Assembly (NCBI RefSeq): GCF_001954135.1
Contig: NZ_MBEQ01000044.1
Coordinates: 1 to 49,701, forward strand
Direction: 5' to 3'
Source: Mycobacterium sp. GA-1841
GTDB taxonomy: Bacteria; Actinomycetota; Actinomycetes; Mycobacteriales; Mycobacteriaceae
DNA: 49,701 nucleotides
The position numbers and the translations under genes are program-made. This document shows positions 30,333 to 38,236 of this stretch, in pieces (positions within the stretch are counted from its first letter, which is position 1; the number at the start of each line of letters is the position of its first letter). Under the pieces are notes generated by a model. It was given only the letters and a program-made list of their open reading frames with translations. It made no database searches and was not told the DNA's origin.

Positions 30333-31613
30333 ATGTACGACTACGGCACGTTCACGTTCGATTCCAAAGCCGAAGTGCTGGATCGAGCCAAGACGTTCTG
30401 GAATCCAGACAAGACACAGTTCTGGACTGACACCGGTGTCGATCTGGTGATCGACCGCCGCGAGGGATATTTCCTGTGGGACATGGGCGGACGCCGCCTG
30501 ATCGATATGCACCTCAACGGGGGCACGTACAACCTCGGTCACCGCAATCCCGAAGTGATGCAAGCGATCACCGACGGTATGCAGCACTTCGACGTCGGCA
30601 ACCACCACTTTCCGTCGGTGGCGCGCACCGCCCTGGCGCAGCGCCTGGTGGAGACCGCGCCGGCGTCGATCAAGAAGGTGGCCTACGGGTCCGGCGGCGG
30701 CGAGGCGATCGACATCGCGCTCAAGAGCGCCCGCCACGCCACCAAACGCCGCAAGATCGTCTCGATCGTCAAGGCGTATCACGGCCACACCGGTCTGGCG
30801 GTCGCCACCGGTGACGATCGGTTCGCCAAGTTCTTCCTGGCCGATCAACCCGACGAGTTCCTGCAGGTGCCGTTCAACGACATCGACGCGATGGAACGCG
30901 TACTGGCCCCCGGTGATGTGGCGGCGGTCATCATGGAGACGATTCCGGCCACCTACGGATTCCCGCTTCCCGCACCGGGTTACCTGGAGGCGGTCAAGGC
31001 GGCCACCGAGAAACACGGCACGCTCTATATCGCCGACGAGGTGCAGACGGGGCTGATGCGCACCGGCGAACTGTGGGGCATCACCAAACACGGCATCGAG
31101 CCCGACATCCTGGTGACCGGCAAGGGCCTGTCCGGCGGCATGTATCCGATCACCGCGGCGCTGCTCGGCGATCGCGCGGCGCAGTGGCTCGACGAGGACG
31201 GCTTCGGCCACATCTCCACCTTCGGCGGTGCCGAACTGGGCTGTGTGGCCGCCTTGAAGACGCTGGAGATCTCCACCCGTCCCGAGGTCCGCTCGATGGT
31301 GCACTACATCTCCGACATCTTCGAGCACGGACTGCGCCGCATCCAGGCCGACCATCCGGACTGGTTCGTCGGCATCCGGCAGAACGGTGTGGTGATCGGT
31401 CTGGAATTCGATCACCCCGAGGGTGCCAAGTTCGTGATGCGCGAGCTCTACGAGAACGGCGTGTGGGCAATCTTCTCCACCCTGGATCCCCGGGTGCTGC
31501 AGTTCAAACCGGGCCTGTTGCTCTCGCGTGAGCTGTGCGAGGACGTGCTGGACCGCCTCGCCGTCGCGGTGGCCAGGGCCGAGACCGTCGTGAGAGGACG
31601 TAAAGCATCATGA
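30333..31613 (+). CDS. Class III aminotransferase, probably amino-alcohol-phosphate phospholyase (RMM)
   Basis: A 426-residue PLP enzyme of fold type I, class III. Marks are MHLNGGTYNLGHRNPEV (about 55-71), GSGGGEAIDIALK (about 112), KAYHGHTG, the DEVQTG motif (about 235) and the PLP Lys264 in VTGKGLSGGMYP. Class III members beside an amino-alcohol kinase act as phospholyases (as with ethanolamine-phosphate): they remove phosphate and ammonia to leave an aldehyde. In this locus that would give propionaldehyde from 1-amino-2-propanol phosphate, to be consumed inside the shell. It is the first gene of the rightward operon, with GGAGAGGGAG before the ATG, and overlaps the ALDH start as ATGA. Plain transamination is the alternative. 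Confidence 0.85.
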   Translation: MYDYGTFTFDSKAEVLDRAKTFWNPDKTQFWTDTGVDLVIDRREGYFLWDMGGRRLIDMHLNGGTYNLGHRNPEVMQAITDGMQHFDVGNHHFPSVARTALAQRLVETAPASIKKVAYGSGGGEAIDIALKSARHATKRRKIVSIVKAYHGHTGLAVATGDDRFAKFFLADQPDEFLQVPFNDIDAMERVLAPGDVAAVIMETIPATYGFPLPAPGYLEAVKAATEKHGTLYIADEVQTGLMRTGELWGITKHGIEPDILVTGKGLSGGMYPITAALLGDRAAQWLDEDGFGHISTFGGAELGCVAALKTLEISTRPEVRSMVHYISDIFEHGLRRIQADHPDWFVGIRQNGVVIGLEFDHPEGAKFVMRELYENGVWAIFSTLDPRVLQFKPGLLLSRELCEDVLDRLAVAVARAETVVRGRKAS

Positions 31614-33157
31614 CCAACACCCCACAAGCCGGCCACATGCTGGAGCGGGCCCGCTGGGCCGCCGCGGCATACGCCGACTACGACGCCACCGCGGTGGCCA
31701 ACATCGTCAACGCAGTGGCCGATGCCGCTTACGCCAATGCCGAACGGTTCGCCACCGAGGCCGTCGTCGAGACCGGTATGGGGGTGGCCGCCGACAAGGT
31801 GACCAAGAACCGGGCCTGCTCCCGCGGAATCGTCGACTACTACGCGGGTGAAGACTACGTATCGCCCCGCGTCGACACCGCTCGAAAGATCGTCGAGCTG
31901 CCCCGGCCCGCCGGCGTGGTGCTGGCGCTGACCCCGACCACCAATCCCGTTGCCACGGTCTATTTCAAGACGATCCTGGCGCTGATGACCCGCAACGCCG
32001 TCGTCATCGCCCCGCACCCGCGGGCCAAGCGGTGCTCGGCCGACGCGGCCCGGGTCCTGGCCGAGGCGGCCGTCGCCGCAGGAGCCCCCGACGGCATCGT
32101 GCAGGTGATCGACGAACCCTCCATTCCCCTCGTCCAGGCCTTGATGGCCGATGAGCGCACCGACGTCATCGTTGCCACCGGCGGCACCGGGGTGGTGCGG
32201 GCGGCGTACTCGTCGGGCAATCCGGCACTGGGCGTCGGGCCGGGCAACGTGCCGGTGTTCGTCGAGGCCAGCGCGGATATCACGGCGGCGGCCAAGCGCA
32301 TCGTGGACAGCAAGGCCTTCGACAACTCGGTGCTGTGCACCAACGAATCCGTGCTGATCGCCGAGGACGCGATCGCCGACAAGCTCAGCGGGGCACTGAC
32401 CCGCGCCGGGGCGCACATCCTCGACGAGGACGCGACGCGACGGCTACGGGCCTACATGTTCGCCGACGGCCACCTCAACACCGAGGTGGTGGGCCGCGAC
32501 GCCGCCTGGATCGCCGGGCAGGCGGGGCTGCGGGTCACCCCCAAGACCCGGGTGCTCATCGCGCCGTTCAGTGACGTGATCGCCGAGGAGATGCTGGCCC
32601 ACGAGAAGCTGTCGCCGGTGCTGGGCTTGACCACCGCGGCCGACGCCGCCCGCGGTATCCGGGCTGCCCGGGCCGTGGTCCGGATCGGCGGGGCCGGCCA
32701 CTCGGCCGCCATCCACAGCGAGAACGCCTCGGTCATCACCGATTTCGCTGCCCAGGTGCCGGTACTTCGGGTGGCGGTGAACGTCGGCAACAGCACCGGT
32801 AGTTCCGGGCTGGACACCAACCTGGCACCGTCGATGACGATCGGCACCGGTTTCGTCGGCCGCAGCTCGATCGGTGAGAACCTGCAGCCGCAGAACCTGA
32901 TCAACTGGGCCCGCATCGCCTACAACAGCGATTCGGGGGTTCCCATGGGCAACTTCGCGGGCATCGACCCGTGGCACTCGCCCGCCGGACCGGTGCCGGA
33001 GTATCCACGCGCATCCAACGACCGCAACGGCATTGCGGTGCCGCCCCGCCGCTCCTATGCCGCGGCCGGCCGCTCGAATGACCCCGGGCTGGACGCGTTG
33101 CGGGCCGAACTGCGCGCGTTGGTCGTCGAAGAACTCGCACAACTGATCAAGAGGTAG
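31610..33157 (+). CDS. Microcompartment CoA-acylating aldehyde dehydrogenase with C-terminal encapsulation peptide
   Basis: A 515-residue PduP/EutE-like aldehyde dehydrogenase. Cys243 in DNSVLCTNES is the nucleophile, PTTNPVATVYFK (about 110) and GPGNVPVFVE (about 210) are family blocks. It would turn propionaldehyde and CoA into propionyl-CoA with reduction of NAD+. A 40-residue proline- and arginine-rich linker leads to a final amphipathic helix, AELRALVVEELAQLIKR (residues 499-515), a typical encapsulation peptide. The same ELRALV-x-E core starts the 187-residue protein at 33758. This supports luminal location. It overlaps the aminotransferase by four bases and precedes the first BMC-T by four. 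Confidence 0.92.
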   Translation: MTNTPQAGHMLERARWAAAAYADYDATAVANIVNAVADAAYANAERFATEAVVETGMGVAADKVTKNRACSRGIVDYYAGEDYVSPRVDTARKIVELPRPAGVVLALTPTTNPVATVYFKTILALMTRNAVVIAPHPRAKRCSADAARVLAEAAVAAGAPDGIVQVIDEPSIPLVQALMADERTDVIVATGGTGVVRAAYSSGNPALGVGPGNVPVFVEASADITAAAKRIVDSKAFDNSVLCTNESVLIAEDAIADKLSGALTRAGAHILDEDATRRLRAYMFADGHLNTEVVGRDAAWIAGQAGLRVTPKTRVLIAPFSDVIAEEMLAHEKLSPVLGLTTAADAARGIRAARAVVRIGGAGHSAAIHSENASVITDFAAQVPVLRVAVNVGNSTGSSGLDTNLAPSMTIGTGFVGRSSIGENLQPQNLINWARIAYNSDSGVPMGNFAGIDPWHSPAGPVPEYPRASNDRNGIAVPPRRSYAAAGRSNDPGLDALRAELRALVVEELAQLIKR

Positions 33158-33161
33158 GGCT

Positions 33162-33761
33162 GTGGCCGAACTACGTTCCTTTATCTTCATCGACCGGCTG
33201 CAGCCGCAGACCATGTCGTATCTGGGCACCTGGATCAAAGGTGCCCTGCCGCGGGCAAACCACGCGGCCCAGATCATCGAGGTGGCCCCCGGCCTCGACA
33301 TCGAGGGCGTCACCGACGTGGCACTCAAGCATGCCGAGGTCAAAGCCGGAATCCTGGTGGTCGAGCGGCAGTTCGGCTACCTGGAGTTCCACGGCGAGAC
33401 CGGTGCGGTCAAAGCCGCCGCCGACGCCGCGCTCGACGAGCTGGGCGGTGACACCGGGAACGCGAAACGACCGGAAATCCTGGCCTCGCGGATCATCTCC
33501 AGCGTCGACCACCAGCACGCATTTCTGATCAACCGCAACAAGATCGGCTCGATGGTGCTGCCCGGGGAATCGCTGTTCGTCCTCGAGGTCCAGCCGGCGT
33601 CCTACGCGATCCTGGCCACCAACGAGGCCGAGAAAGCCGCCGACATCAAGGTGATCGACTTCCGGATGATCGGGGCCACCGGCCGCGTGTACCTGTCGGG
33701 TACCGAGGCCGACATCCGCACCGCGGCCGAGGCTGCTCGGGATGCATTGGCCAGGGCATGA
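33162..33761 (+). CDS. BMC-T (tandem-domain) shell protein, edge type (MSM0275-like)
   Basis: A 199-residue shell protein with two BMC domains: residues about 1-95 (IFIDRLQPQTMSYLGTW, IEVAPGLDIEGVTDVALK) and about 100-199 (RIISSVDHQHAFLINRNK, LFVLEVQPASYAILATNEAEKA). Such tandem proteins form pseudohexameric trimers in facets. By position (kinase-distal, before the encapsulation-peptide gene) it corresponds to M. smegmatis MSM0275, which I recall as forming linear strips thought to line facet edges. GTG start four bases after the ALDH stop; its stop overlaps the next gene as ATGA. Confidence 0.9.
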   Translation: MAELRSFIFIDRLQPQTMSYLGTWIKGALPRANHAAQIIEVAPGLDIEGVTDVALKHAEVKAGILVVERQFGYLEFHGETGAVKAAADAALDELGGDTGNAKRPEILASRIISSVDHQHAFLINRNKIGSMVLPGESLFVLEVQPASYAILATNEAEKAADIKVIDFRMIGATGRVYLSGTEADIRTAAEAARDALARA

Positions 33762-34321
33762 ATATCAACCATGACGAACTACGCGCCCTGGTGCGTGAGG
33801 TGGTTCGCGAAGCCGTCTCGGGCCTGTCGGCGGCGCCGACGCTCGCGGGATTGTCGGCACCCAAGATCCCGGGGCCGGTGGCTGTCCCCCCACCACCGGC
33901 CCCGGCTCCGGCTCCGGCTCCGGCCCCGGCTCCGGCTCCGCCGACGACGGTCGCCGAGCAGATGGGACTGGAACCCACCGGTCCCCGCGCCGCAGACGGC
34001 AAGAACCGCACCGAGACCGTGCAGCTGGCCAACGACAAAGACCTGGACAACTTCGTCCGGAAGTTGTTGCGGCTATTCGAAAGCCCGAAGACCCGCGCCG
34101 ACCTCAAGGCTGGGCGGCTCGGCTTCCGGTTGACCGGCGCGGCGTCGGCCGGCGGTCGCGGCGCCGTGCATCGCATCGAGACGGGTGCGGTGACCGAACG
34201 TCAGATCGCCGACCTGGCCGGTGGCACCTTGGTGCTCGGCCGCAAGGCGGTGCTCACCCCATTGGCCCGGGAGAAGGCGCGCACTCTGGGGATCACGATC
34301 GAGAAGGAGCGAAAGTGCTAG
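33758..34321 (+). CDS. Microcompartment protein with N-terminal encapsulation peptide and Pro-Ala linker
   Basis: A 187-residue protein of three parts. Residues 1-22 (HDELRALVREVVREAV) form an amphipathic helix like an encapsulation peptide and share ELRALV-x-E with the ALDH tail. Residues about 35-65 are a proline/alanine linker with about seven AP repeats. Residues about 80-187 are a folded domain with DLDNFVRKLLRLF and a C-terminal VLTPLAREKARTLGITIEK, a phrase seen at the ends of several microcompartment proteins. I know no function for this domain; it corresponds by position to MSM0274. It may be a scaffold tying cargo to shell, or a luminal enzyme. It overlaps BMC-T by four bases and BMC-P by seven. 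Confidence 0.85.
   Translation: MNINHDELRALVREVVREAVSGLSAAPTLAGLSAPKIPGPVAVPPPPAPAPAPAPAPAPAPPTTVAEQMGLEPTGPRAADGKNRTETVQLANDKDLDNFVRKLLRLFESPKTRADLKAGRLGFRLTGAASAGGRGAVHRIETGAVTERQIADLAGGTLVLGRKAVLTPLAREKARTLGITIEKERKC
33897..33941 (+). repeat. GGCTCC hexanucleotide tandem repeat coding the Ala-Pro linker
   Basis: About seven tandem copies of GGCTCC/GGCCCC encode alternating Ala-Pro. The near-identical units make the linker length prone to change by replication slippage in steps of two residues without frameshift. Confidence 0.8.
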
Positions 34322-34566
34322 CAGCGACTGTCACCGGCAACGTGTGGTCCACCCGTCGGATCGACGGCATCCCCGCCGGCGCGTTCCTCGAGGTAGAGGT
34401 CGACGGGAGCAGCTCCCGGATGATCGCGTTCGACGTGCTCGGCACCGGCGTCGGCGAACGCGTCCTGATCGCGCAGGGTTCCGTGGCCGCGAACTGGTTC
34501 ACCGGCACCCCGCCCCCGGTCGATGCCCTCATCATCGGTTCCATCGATTCCAACCCCAACAAATAA
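34315..34566 (+). CDS. BMC-P pentameric vertex protein (EutN/CcmL family)
   Basis: An 83-residue EutN/CcmL-type shell protein that caps the vertices of the polyhedral shell. Family marks are ATVTGNVWSTRRI at the start, AFDVLGTGVGERVLIAQGS (about 38-56) and the closing VDALIIGSID. Length is typical. It starts with GTG seven bases before the end of the preceding gene, a strong coupling that may set a low, fixed ratio. It corresponds to the pentamer MSM0273. Confidence 0.93.
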   Translation: MLAATVTGNVWSTRRIDGIPAGAFLEVEVDGSSSRMIAFDVLGTGVGERVLIAQGSVAANWFTGTPPPVDALIIGSIDSNPNK

Positions 34567-34578
34567 GGAGAAACACCC

Positions 34579-34860
34579 ATGTCCAGCAACGCAATCGGAC
34601 TGATCGAGACCAAAGGCTACGTCGCCGCGCTGGCCGCCGCCGACGCGATGGTGAAGGCTGCCAACGTCACCATCACCGACCGTCAGCAGGTCGGCGACGG
34701 TCTGGTCGCCGTGATCGTGACCGGTGAGGTCGGCGCGGTCAAGGCCGCCACCGAAGCCGGCGCCGAAACCGCCTCGCAGGTCGGTGAACTGGTCAGCGTG
34801 CACGTCATCCCCCGCCCGCACGGTGAGCTCGGCGCGCACTTCGCGGTCGCCAGCAAGTAA
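34579..34860 (+). CDS. BMC-H hexameric shell protein
   Basis: A 93-residue canonical BMC-H protein: AIGLIETKGYVAALAAADAM at the start, VGDGLVAVIVTGEVGAVKAA in the middle, and VHVIPRPHGEL at the end. It should form the bulk of the facets, with a central pore at the hexamer axis. It is the only gene in the operon with a classic AAGGAGAAA ribosome site at good spacing (34566-34574), fitting the need for the highest expression. It corresponds to MSM0272. Confidence 0.96.
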   Translation: MSSNAIGLIETKGYVAALAAADAMVKAANVTITDRQQVGDGLVAVIVTGEVGAVKAATEAGAETASQVGELVSVHVIPRPHGELGAHFAVASK

Positions 34861-34862
34861 CC

Positions 34863-35528
34863 ATGCCGACCACAGCTGAGGACAGCACGCGGATTCACAC
34901 CCAGATCCGCGTCTACCTGTTGGTGGAGGACCTGCAGCGCCAGTTCGCCGCCTACCTCGGAACCCCGACCCGGGCACGGGGATACCCGCCGTACGAGGGC
35001 GAGCACGCCCTGATCGTCGAGGTGTCCCCCGCCCTGGCCATCGAGCGGGTAATCGATCTGGCCCTGCGTGAGGTGCCCGGCATCCAACCCGGAATCCTCT
35101 ACGTGGAACGCCAATTCGGGGTGCTGGAGATCCACTCGGCCGATCTGGAGGATGTGAAGCGGGCCGGCGAGGCGATCCTGGTCGGCACCGGCAACAAGGC
35201 CTCCGATCAACTTCGGCCCCGGGTGCTCTACCACGACATCATCGAGAACATCACCGATCAACACGCGGTGATCCTCAACCGCAATCGGCAGGCATCGATG
35301 ATCCTGCCGGGCCAGTCACTGTTGGTCTACGAGATGACGCCGGCGTTGTTCGCCGCGGTGGCGGCCAACGAGGCGGAGCGGGTGGCCCCCGGGCTCACCG
35401 TCGTCGACGTGCAGATGATCGGCGCCGCGGGCAGGCTGTACATCGGCGGCAGCACCGCCGACGTGACAGTGGCCCGCGACCGGATCACGGCGGTGTTGGA
35501 TGGTATTGAAGGACGCGATCATCAGTGA
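34863..35528 (+). CDS. BMC-T (tandem-domain) shell protein, double-ring type (MSM0271-like)
   Basis: A 221-residue shell protein with two BMC domains after a 12-residue lead: VYLLVEDLQRQFAAYLGTP and VSPALAIERVIDLAL in the first, YHDIIENITDQHAVILNRN and LLVYEMTPALFAAVAANEAERV in the second. It is homologous to the BMC-T at 33162 but has an insertion, TRARGYPPYEGEHA, after the first helix. By position it is MSM0271, recalled as an unusual stacked double ring, thought to act as a gated pore. It starts two bases after the BMC-H stop. Confidence 0.92.
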   Translation: MPTTAEDSTRIHTQIRVYLLVEDLQRQFAAYLGTPTRARGYPPYEGEHALIVEVSPALAIERVIDLALREVPGIQPGILYVERQFGVLEIHSADLEDVKRAGEAILVGTGNKASDQLRPRVLYHDIIENITDQHAVILNRNRQASMILPGQSLLVYEMTPALFAAVAANEAERVAPGLTVVDVQMIGAAGRLYIGGSTADVTVARDRITAVLDGIEGRDHQ

Positions 35529-35556
35529 TCGCTTGCGCTGAGAAGAGACGGTACTG

Positions 35557-36591
35557 ATGGTTATCACCGACGAGATCGATGTCGCCCGACTGGCCCTGCG
35601 CCAGTACGACATCGGGGCGGATGCAACACTGCGGTTGCTGAACCTGTCCGAGAATGCCACTTATCTCGTCGAGGATGCCGGCACCCAATCGATCCTGCGG
35701 GTGCATCGGCAGGACTATCACCGGCCCCATGAGATCGAGTCGGAACTGGACTGGCTGCAGGCGTTGCGGACCGACAGCGACGTCACGGTGCCCGCGGTGC
35801 TGCCGACCCGTGACGGCCGGCGGCTGGTGACCGTCGTCGGCGGTGCCGACAATCCGGCCAAAGCGGGTGAGGAGACCGGCGGGGTGCCCCGTCACGTCGT
35901 GCACTTCGGCATGGTGGCCGGAGCCGAGCCCGACGAAGGGTCCTTGACCCTCGACGATTTCCACACACTGGGCCGGATCACCGCCTCCCTGCACGAGCAT
36001 TCTCAGCGGTGGCAGCGCCCGGCCGGCTTCGGCCGCTTCGCCTGGGACTGGGACCACAGCCTGGGCGCGACACCGCGCTGGGGGCGATGGCACGATGCCT
36101 CGGGGGTCGGTGCGGCCGAGCGGCAGGTGTTGGAGCGGGCCCAGAAGCTGCTCCAGGAGCGGCTCGGGGCCTACGGCACCGGACCCGAGGTCTACGGCCT
36201 GATCCACGCCGATCTTCGACTGGCGAACCTGCTCGTCAATCCCGACGCAGGCCCGTCCGGACCGCAGATCACCGTCATCGACTTCGACGACTGTGGATTT
36301 GGTTGGTACTTCTATGATTTCGGCACAGCCGTGTCCTTCATCGAAGATGATCCAGCGCTGCCGGACTGGCAGGACGCCTGGGTGAGCGGCTACCGCACCC
36401 GACGCGACCTGCCCGCCTCGGACGAGGACATGCTGGCCTCGTTCGTGCTGCTGCGCCGGCTGCTGTTGCTGGCCTGGATGGGCAGCCACAGCCACTCCAA
36501 GGAATCGGCTACCAAGGCGATCAGCTACGCCGCCGGCAGCTGCGAACTGGCCGAACGCTACCTGCGTTCCGCCGGCCACACCCTGACCTGA
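35557..36591 (+). CDS. APH-family kinase, probable amino-alcohol kinase (RMM)
   Basis: A 344-residue aminoglycoside-phosphotransferase-fold kinase. [15 protein letters not shown] is the nucleotide loop, [11 protein letters not shown] (about residues 217-227) the catalytic loop with the base Asp, and [17 protein letters not shown] (about 238) the metal-binding DFD. In this locus it should phosphorylate 1-amino-2-propanol, making the substrate for the class III phospholyase; a kinase-phospholyase route to propionaldehyde is known in Pseudomonas. No encapsulation peptide is visible. It is 28 bases after the last shell gene. A choline- or homoserine-kinase-like activity cannot be excluded. Confidence 0.87.
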   Translation: MVITDEIDVARLALRQYDIGADATLRLLNLSENATYLVEDAGTQSILRVHRQDYHRPHEIESELDWLQALRTDSDVTVPAVLPTRDGRRLVTVVGGADNPAKAGEETGGVPRHVVHFGMVAGAEPDEGSLTLDDFHTLGRITASLHEHSQRWQRPAGFGRFAWDWDHSLGATPRWGRWHDASGVGAAERQVLERAQKLLQERLGAYGTGPEVYGLIHADLRLANLLVNPDAGPSGPQITVIDFDDCGFGWYFYDFGTAVSFIEDDPALPDWQDAWVSGYRTRRDLPASDEDMLASFVLLRRLLLLAWMGSHSHSKESATKAISYAAGSCELAERYLRSAGHTLT

Positions 36592-36611
36592 CTTCCAAAG
36601 GACCCCACCCC

Positions 36612-37391
36612 ATGTTCACATCGCTTCAGGGCCGTTCGGCCATCGTCACCGGCGGCAGCAAGGGCATCGGCCGCGGCATCGCCGAAACCTTCGCCAACGC
36701 CGGCGTGGACGTGCTGATCACCGGGCGGAACCAGGACGACCTCGACAACACGGTCACCGCGCTCGCCGGCGCCCCGGGCCGGGTGAGCGGTGTTCGCGCC
36801 GACGTGACCAGCCCCGAGTCGGCCATTTCTGTGGTCGACGAGGTGGTCAAGCGACACGGTGGACTCGACATCGTCTGCGCCAACGCCGGCATCTTTCCGT
36901 CCGGGCGCCTCGAAGAGCTCACCCCCGACGACATCGAACAGGTGCTGGCGGTGAACTTCAAAGGCACCGTCTACATCGTGCAGGCCGCCCTGGAGGCGCT
37001 GACGGCGAGCGGGCACGGTCGCGTCGTCATCACGTCGTCGATCACCGGGCCGATCACCGGGTACCCCGGCTGGTCGCACTACGGCGCCTCCAAGGCCGCC
37101 CAGTTGGGCTTCCTGCGCACGGCCGCAATGGAACTGGCGCCCAAGAAGATCACGGTCAACGCCGTGTTGCCCGGCAACATCATCACCGAGGGCCTGGACG
37201 GCATGGGTCAGGACTACCTCGACCAGATGACCTCGGCGGTGCCTGCGGGCCGGCTCGGATCGGTCGCGGACATCGGCAACGCGGCACTGTTCTTCGCCAC
37301 CGACGAAGCCGCCTACATCACCGGACAGTCGCTGGTCGTCGACGGCGGGCAGATTCTGCCCGAATCGCACATGGCGATCGCTGAACTGTAG
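36612..37391 (+). CDS. SDR dehydrogenase, amino-alcohol (1-amino-2-propanol) dehydrogenase-like (RMM)
   Basis: A 259-residue classical [16 protein letters not shown] (about 13-25) for the dinucleotide, [11 protein letters not shown] (about 90), Ser in [10 protein letters not shown] (about 144) and Tyr-x3-Lys in HYGASKAAQ (about 157). ITGRNQDDL after the second strand favours NADP(H). The equivalent M. smegmatis protein was described as an S-(+)-1-amino-2-propanol dehydrogenase, as I recall. It would interconvert aminoacetone and 1-amino-2-propanol and thus connect threonine breakdown to the compartment. It starts 21 bases after the kinase and ends just before the GntR promoter. Confidence 0.87.
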   Translation: MFTSLQGRSAIVTGGSKGIGRGIAETFANAGVDVLITGRNQDDLDNTVTALAGAPGRVSGVRADVTSPESAISVVDEVVKRHGGLDIVCANAGIFPSGRLEELTPDDIEQVLAVNFKGTVYIVQAALEALTASGHGRVVITSSITGPITGYPGWSHYGASKAAQLGFLRTAAMELAPKKITVNAVLPGNIITEGLDGMGQDYLDQMTSAVPAGRLGSVADIGNAALFFATDEAAYITGQSLVVDGGQILPESHMAIAEL

Positions 37392-37402
37392 TTCAACCCG
37401 GA

Positions 37403-37421
37403 TAGAATTGGCTGTACCAAT
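37403..37421 (+). promoter_or_regulatory. Promoter and operator of the gntR gene
   Basis: TAGAAT (37403-37408) is a strong -10 hexamer. ATTGG (37407-37411) and CCAAT (37417-37421) form an inverted repeat over the expected transcription start. A second short inverted repeat TGAAC/GTTCA (37382-37386, 37391-37395) overlaps the SDR stop. Autoregulation of gntR is likely. Confidence 0.5.
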
Positions 37422-37440
37422 ACACGGTAAGGGGGCCGGG

Positions 37441-38208
37441 GTGGCACTTCACAGCGAGGAGTTGCGCAGGCGCATCGTCGCCGACATCAACGCGGGCACC
37501 CCCGGCGCCAAACTGGGCAGTGAACGTGACCTGGCCGAACAGTACGGCACCAGCCGCTCCAGCCTGCGCCAGGTGTTGGCCGCGTTGGAGGAAGCCGGTC
37601 TGGTACACCGGGTGATCGGCCGGGCCGGCGGCATCTTCATCAGCCACGGACAGGTGGAGCGTCAGCTGTCGGACGTGGTCGGGGTGCCCGCATTCCTGGC
37701 CAACCAGGGCTACGTCGCGGGGACGCGCGTGCTCTCGACGCGCATCACCACCCCCGACGACGCCACCCGGACCGCGCTGCGCCTCGGACCGGCTGACTAC
37801 GTCATCGAGATTCAGCGAGTGCGGCTGGCCGACGGCTTCCCGATCTCGTTGGAGCACGCACAGTTTCCGGCGGACGCCTTCCCCGGCCTGCTCGATCAGC
37901 AACTGGGTGGGTCGCTCTACGAGATCCTGGAATCCCGTTACGGTCTGGTCACCGGCCGGGCCGACGAACGCATCGAAGCCGTCAACGCCACCAGCAACGA
38001 GGCGACACTGTTGGGCATCAAGCCCAAAGCAGCACTGCTGTTGATCACCCGGGTCACCTACGACCAGAACGGCACCCCGTGCGAGTTCTCCCGCGACCTG
38101 TTCCGCGGGGACCGCACGGCGTTGGCAGTGACGGCCAAGGGTAGCGGTATCGCCACCCACGCCGATGCCAACACCGCCTCGGTCACCCTGCAGCGTCAGG
38201 CCGGCTGA
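37441..38208 (+). CDS. GntR-family regulator (HutC subfamily, UTRA domain)
   Basis: A 255-residue regulator. The N-terminal winged helix contains LGSERDLAEQYGTSRSSLRQVL (about 25-46) and LVHRVIGRAGGIFIS; the rest is a UTRA ligand domain with PADYVIEIQRVRLADGFPISLEH (about 116-138) and a C-terminal CEFSRDLFRGDRT. HutC-type proteins sense a catabolic intermediate. The gene ends the microcompartment operon but has its own promoter. It is the best candidate to bind the palindrome in the promoter at 30262. The GTG start is preceded by AGGGGG. It converges on katE. Confidence 0.9.
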   Translation: MALHSEELRRRIVADINAGTPGAKLGSERDLAEQYGTSRSSLRQVLAALEEAGLVHRVIGRAGGIFISHGQVERQLSDVVGVPAFLANQGYVAGTRVLSTRITTPDDATRTALRLGPADYVIEIQRVRLADGFPISLEHAQFPADAFPGLLDQQLGGSLYEILESRYGLVTGRADERIEAVNATSNEATLLGIKPKAALLLITRVTYDQNGTPCEFSRDLFRGDRTALAVTAKGSGIATHADANTASVTLQRQAG

Positions 38209-38236
38209 CCCGCTTCGGCGGTACCGTCAGGCCGGC
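38200..38236. terminator. Hairpin between convergent gntR and katE genes
   Basis: GCCGGCTGAC (38200-38209) pairs with GTCAGGCCGGC (38226-38236) with one bulged G. The hairpin spans both stop codons. The 11-mer GTCAGGCCGGC also recurs directly at 38195-38205. A bidirectional terminator is likely. Confidence 0.45.

Noticed and set aside
33897..33941. The GGCTCC repeat as a CRISPR or mobile-element trace
   Set aside because: There are no spacers, and the repeat is in frame, encoding an Ala-Pro linker between a helix and a folded domain.
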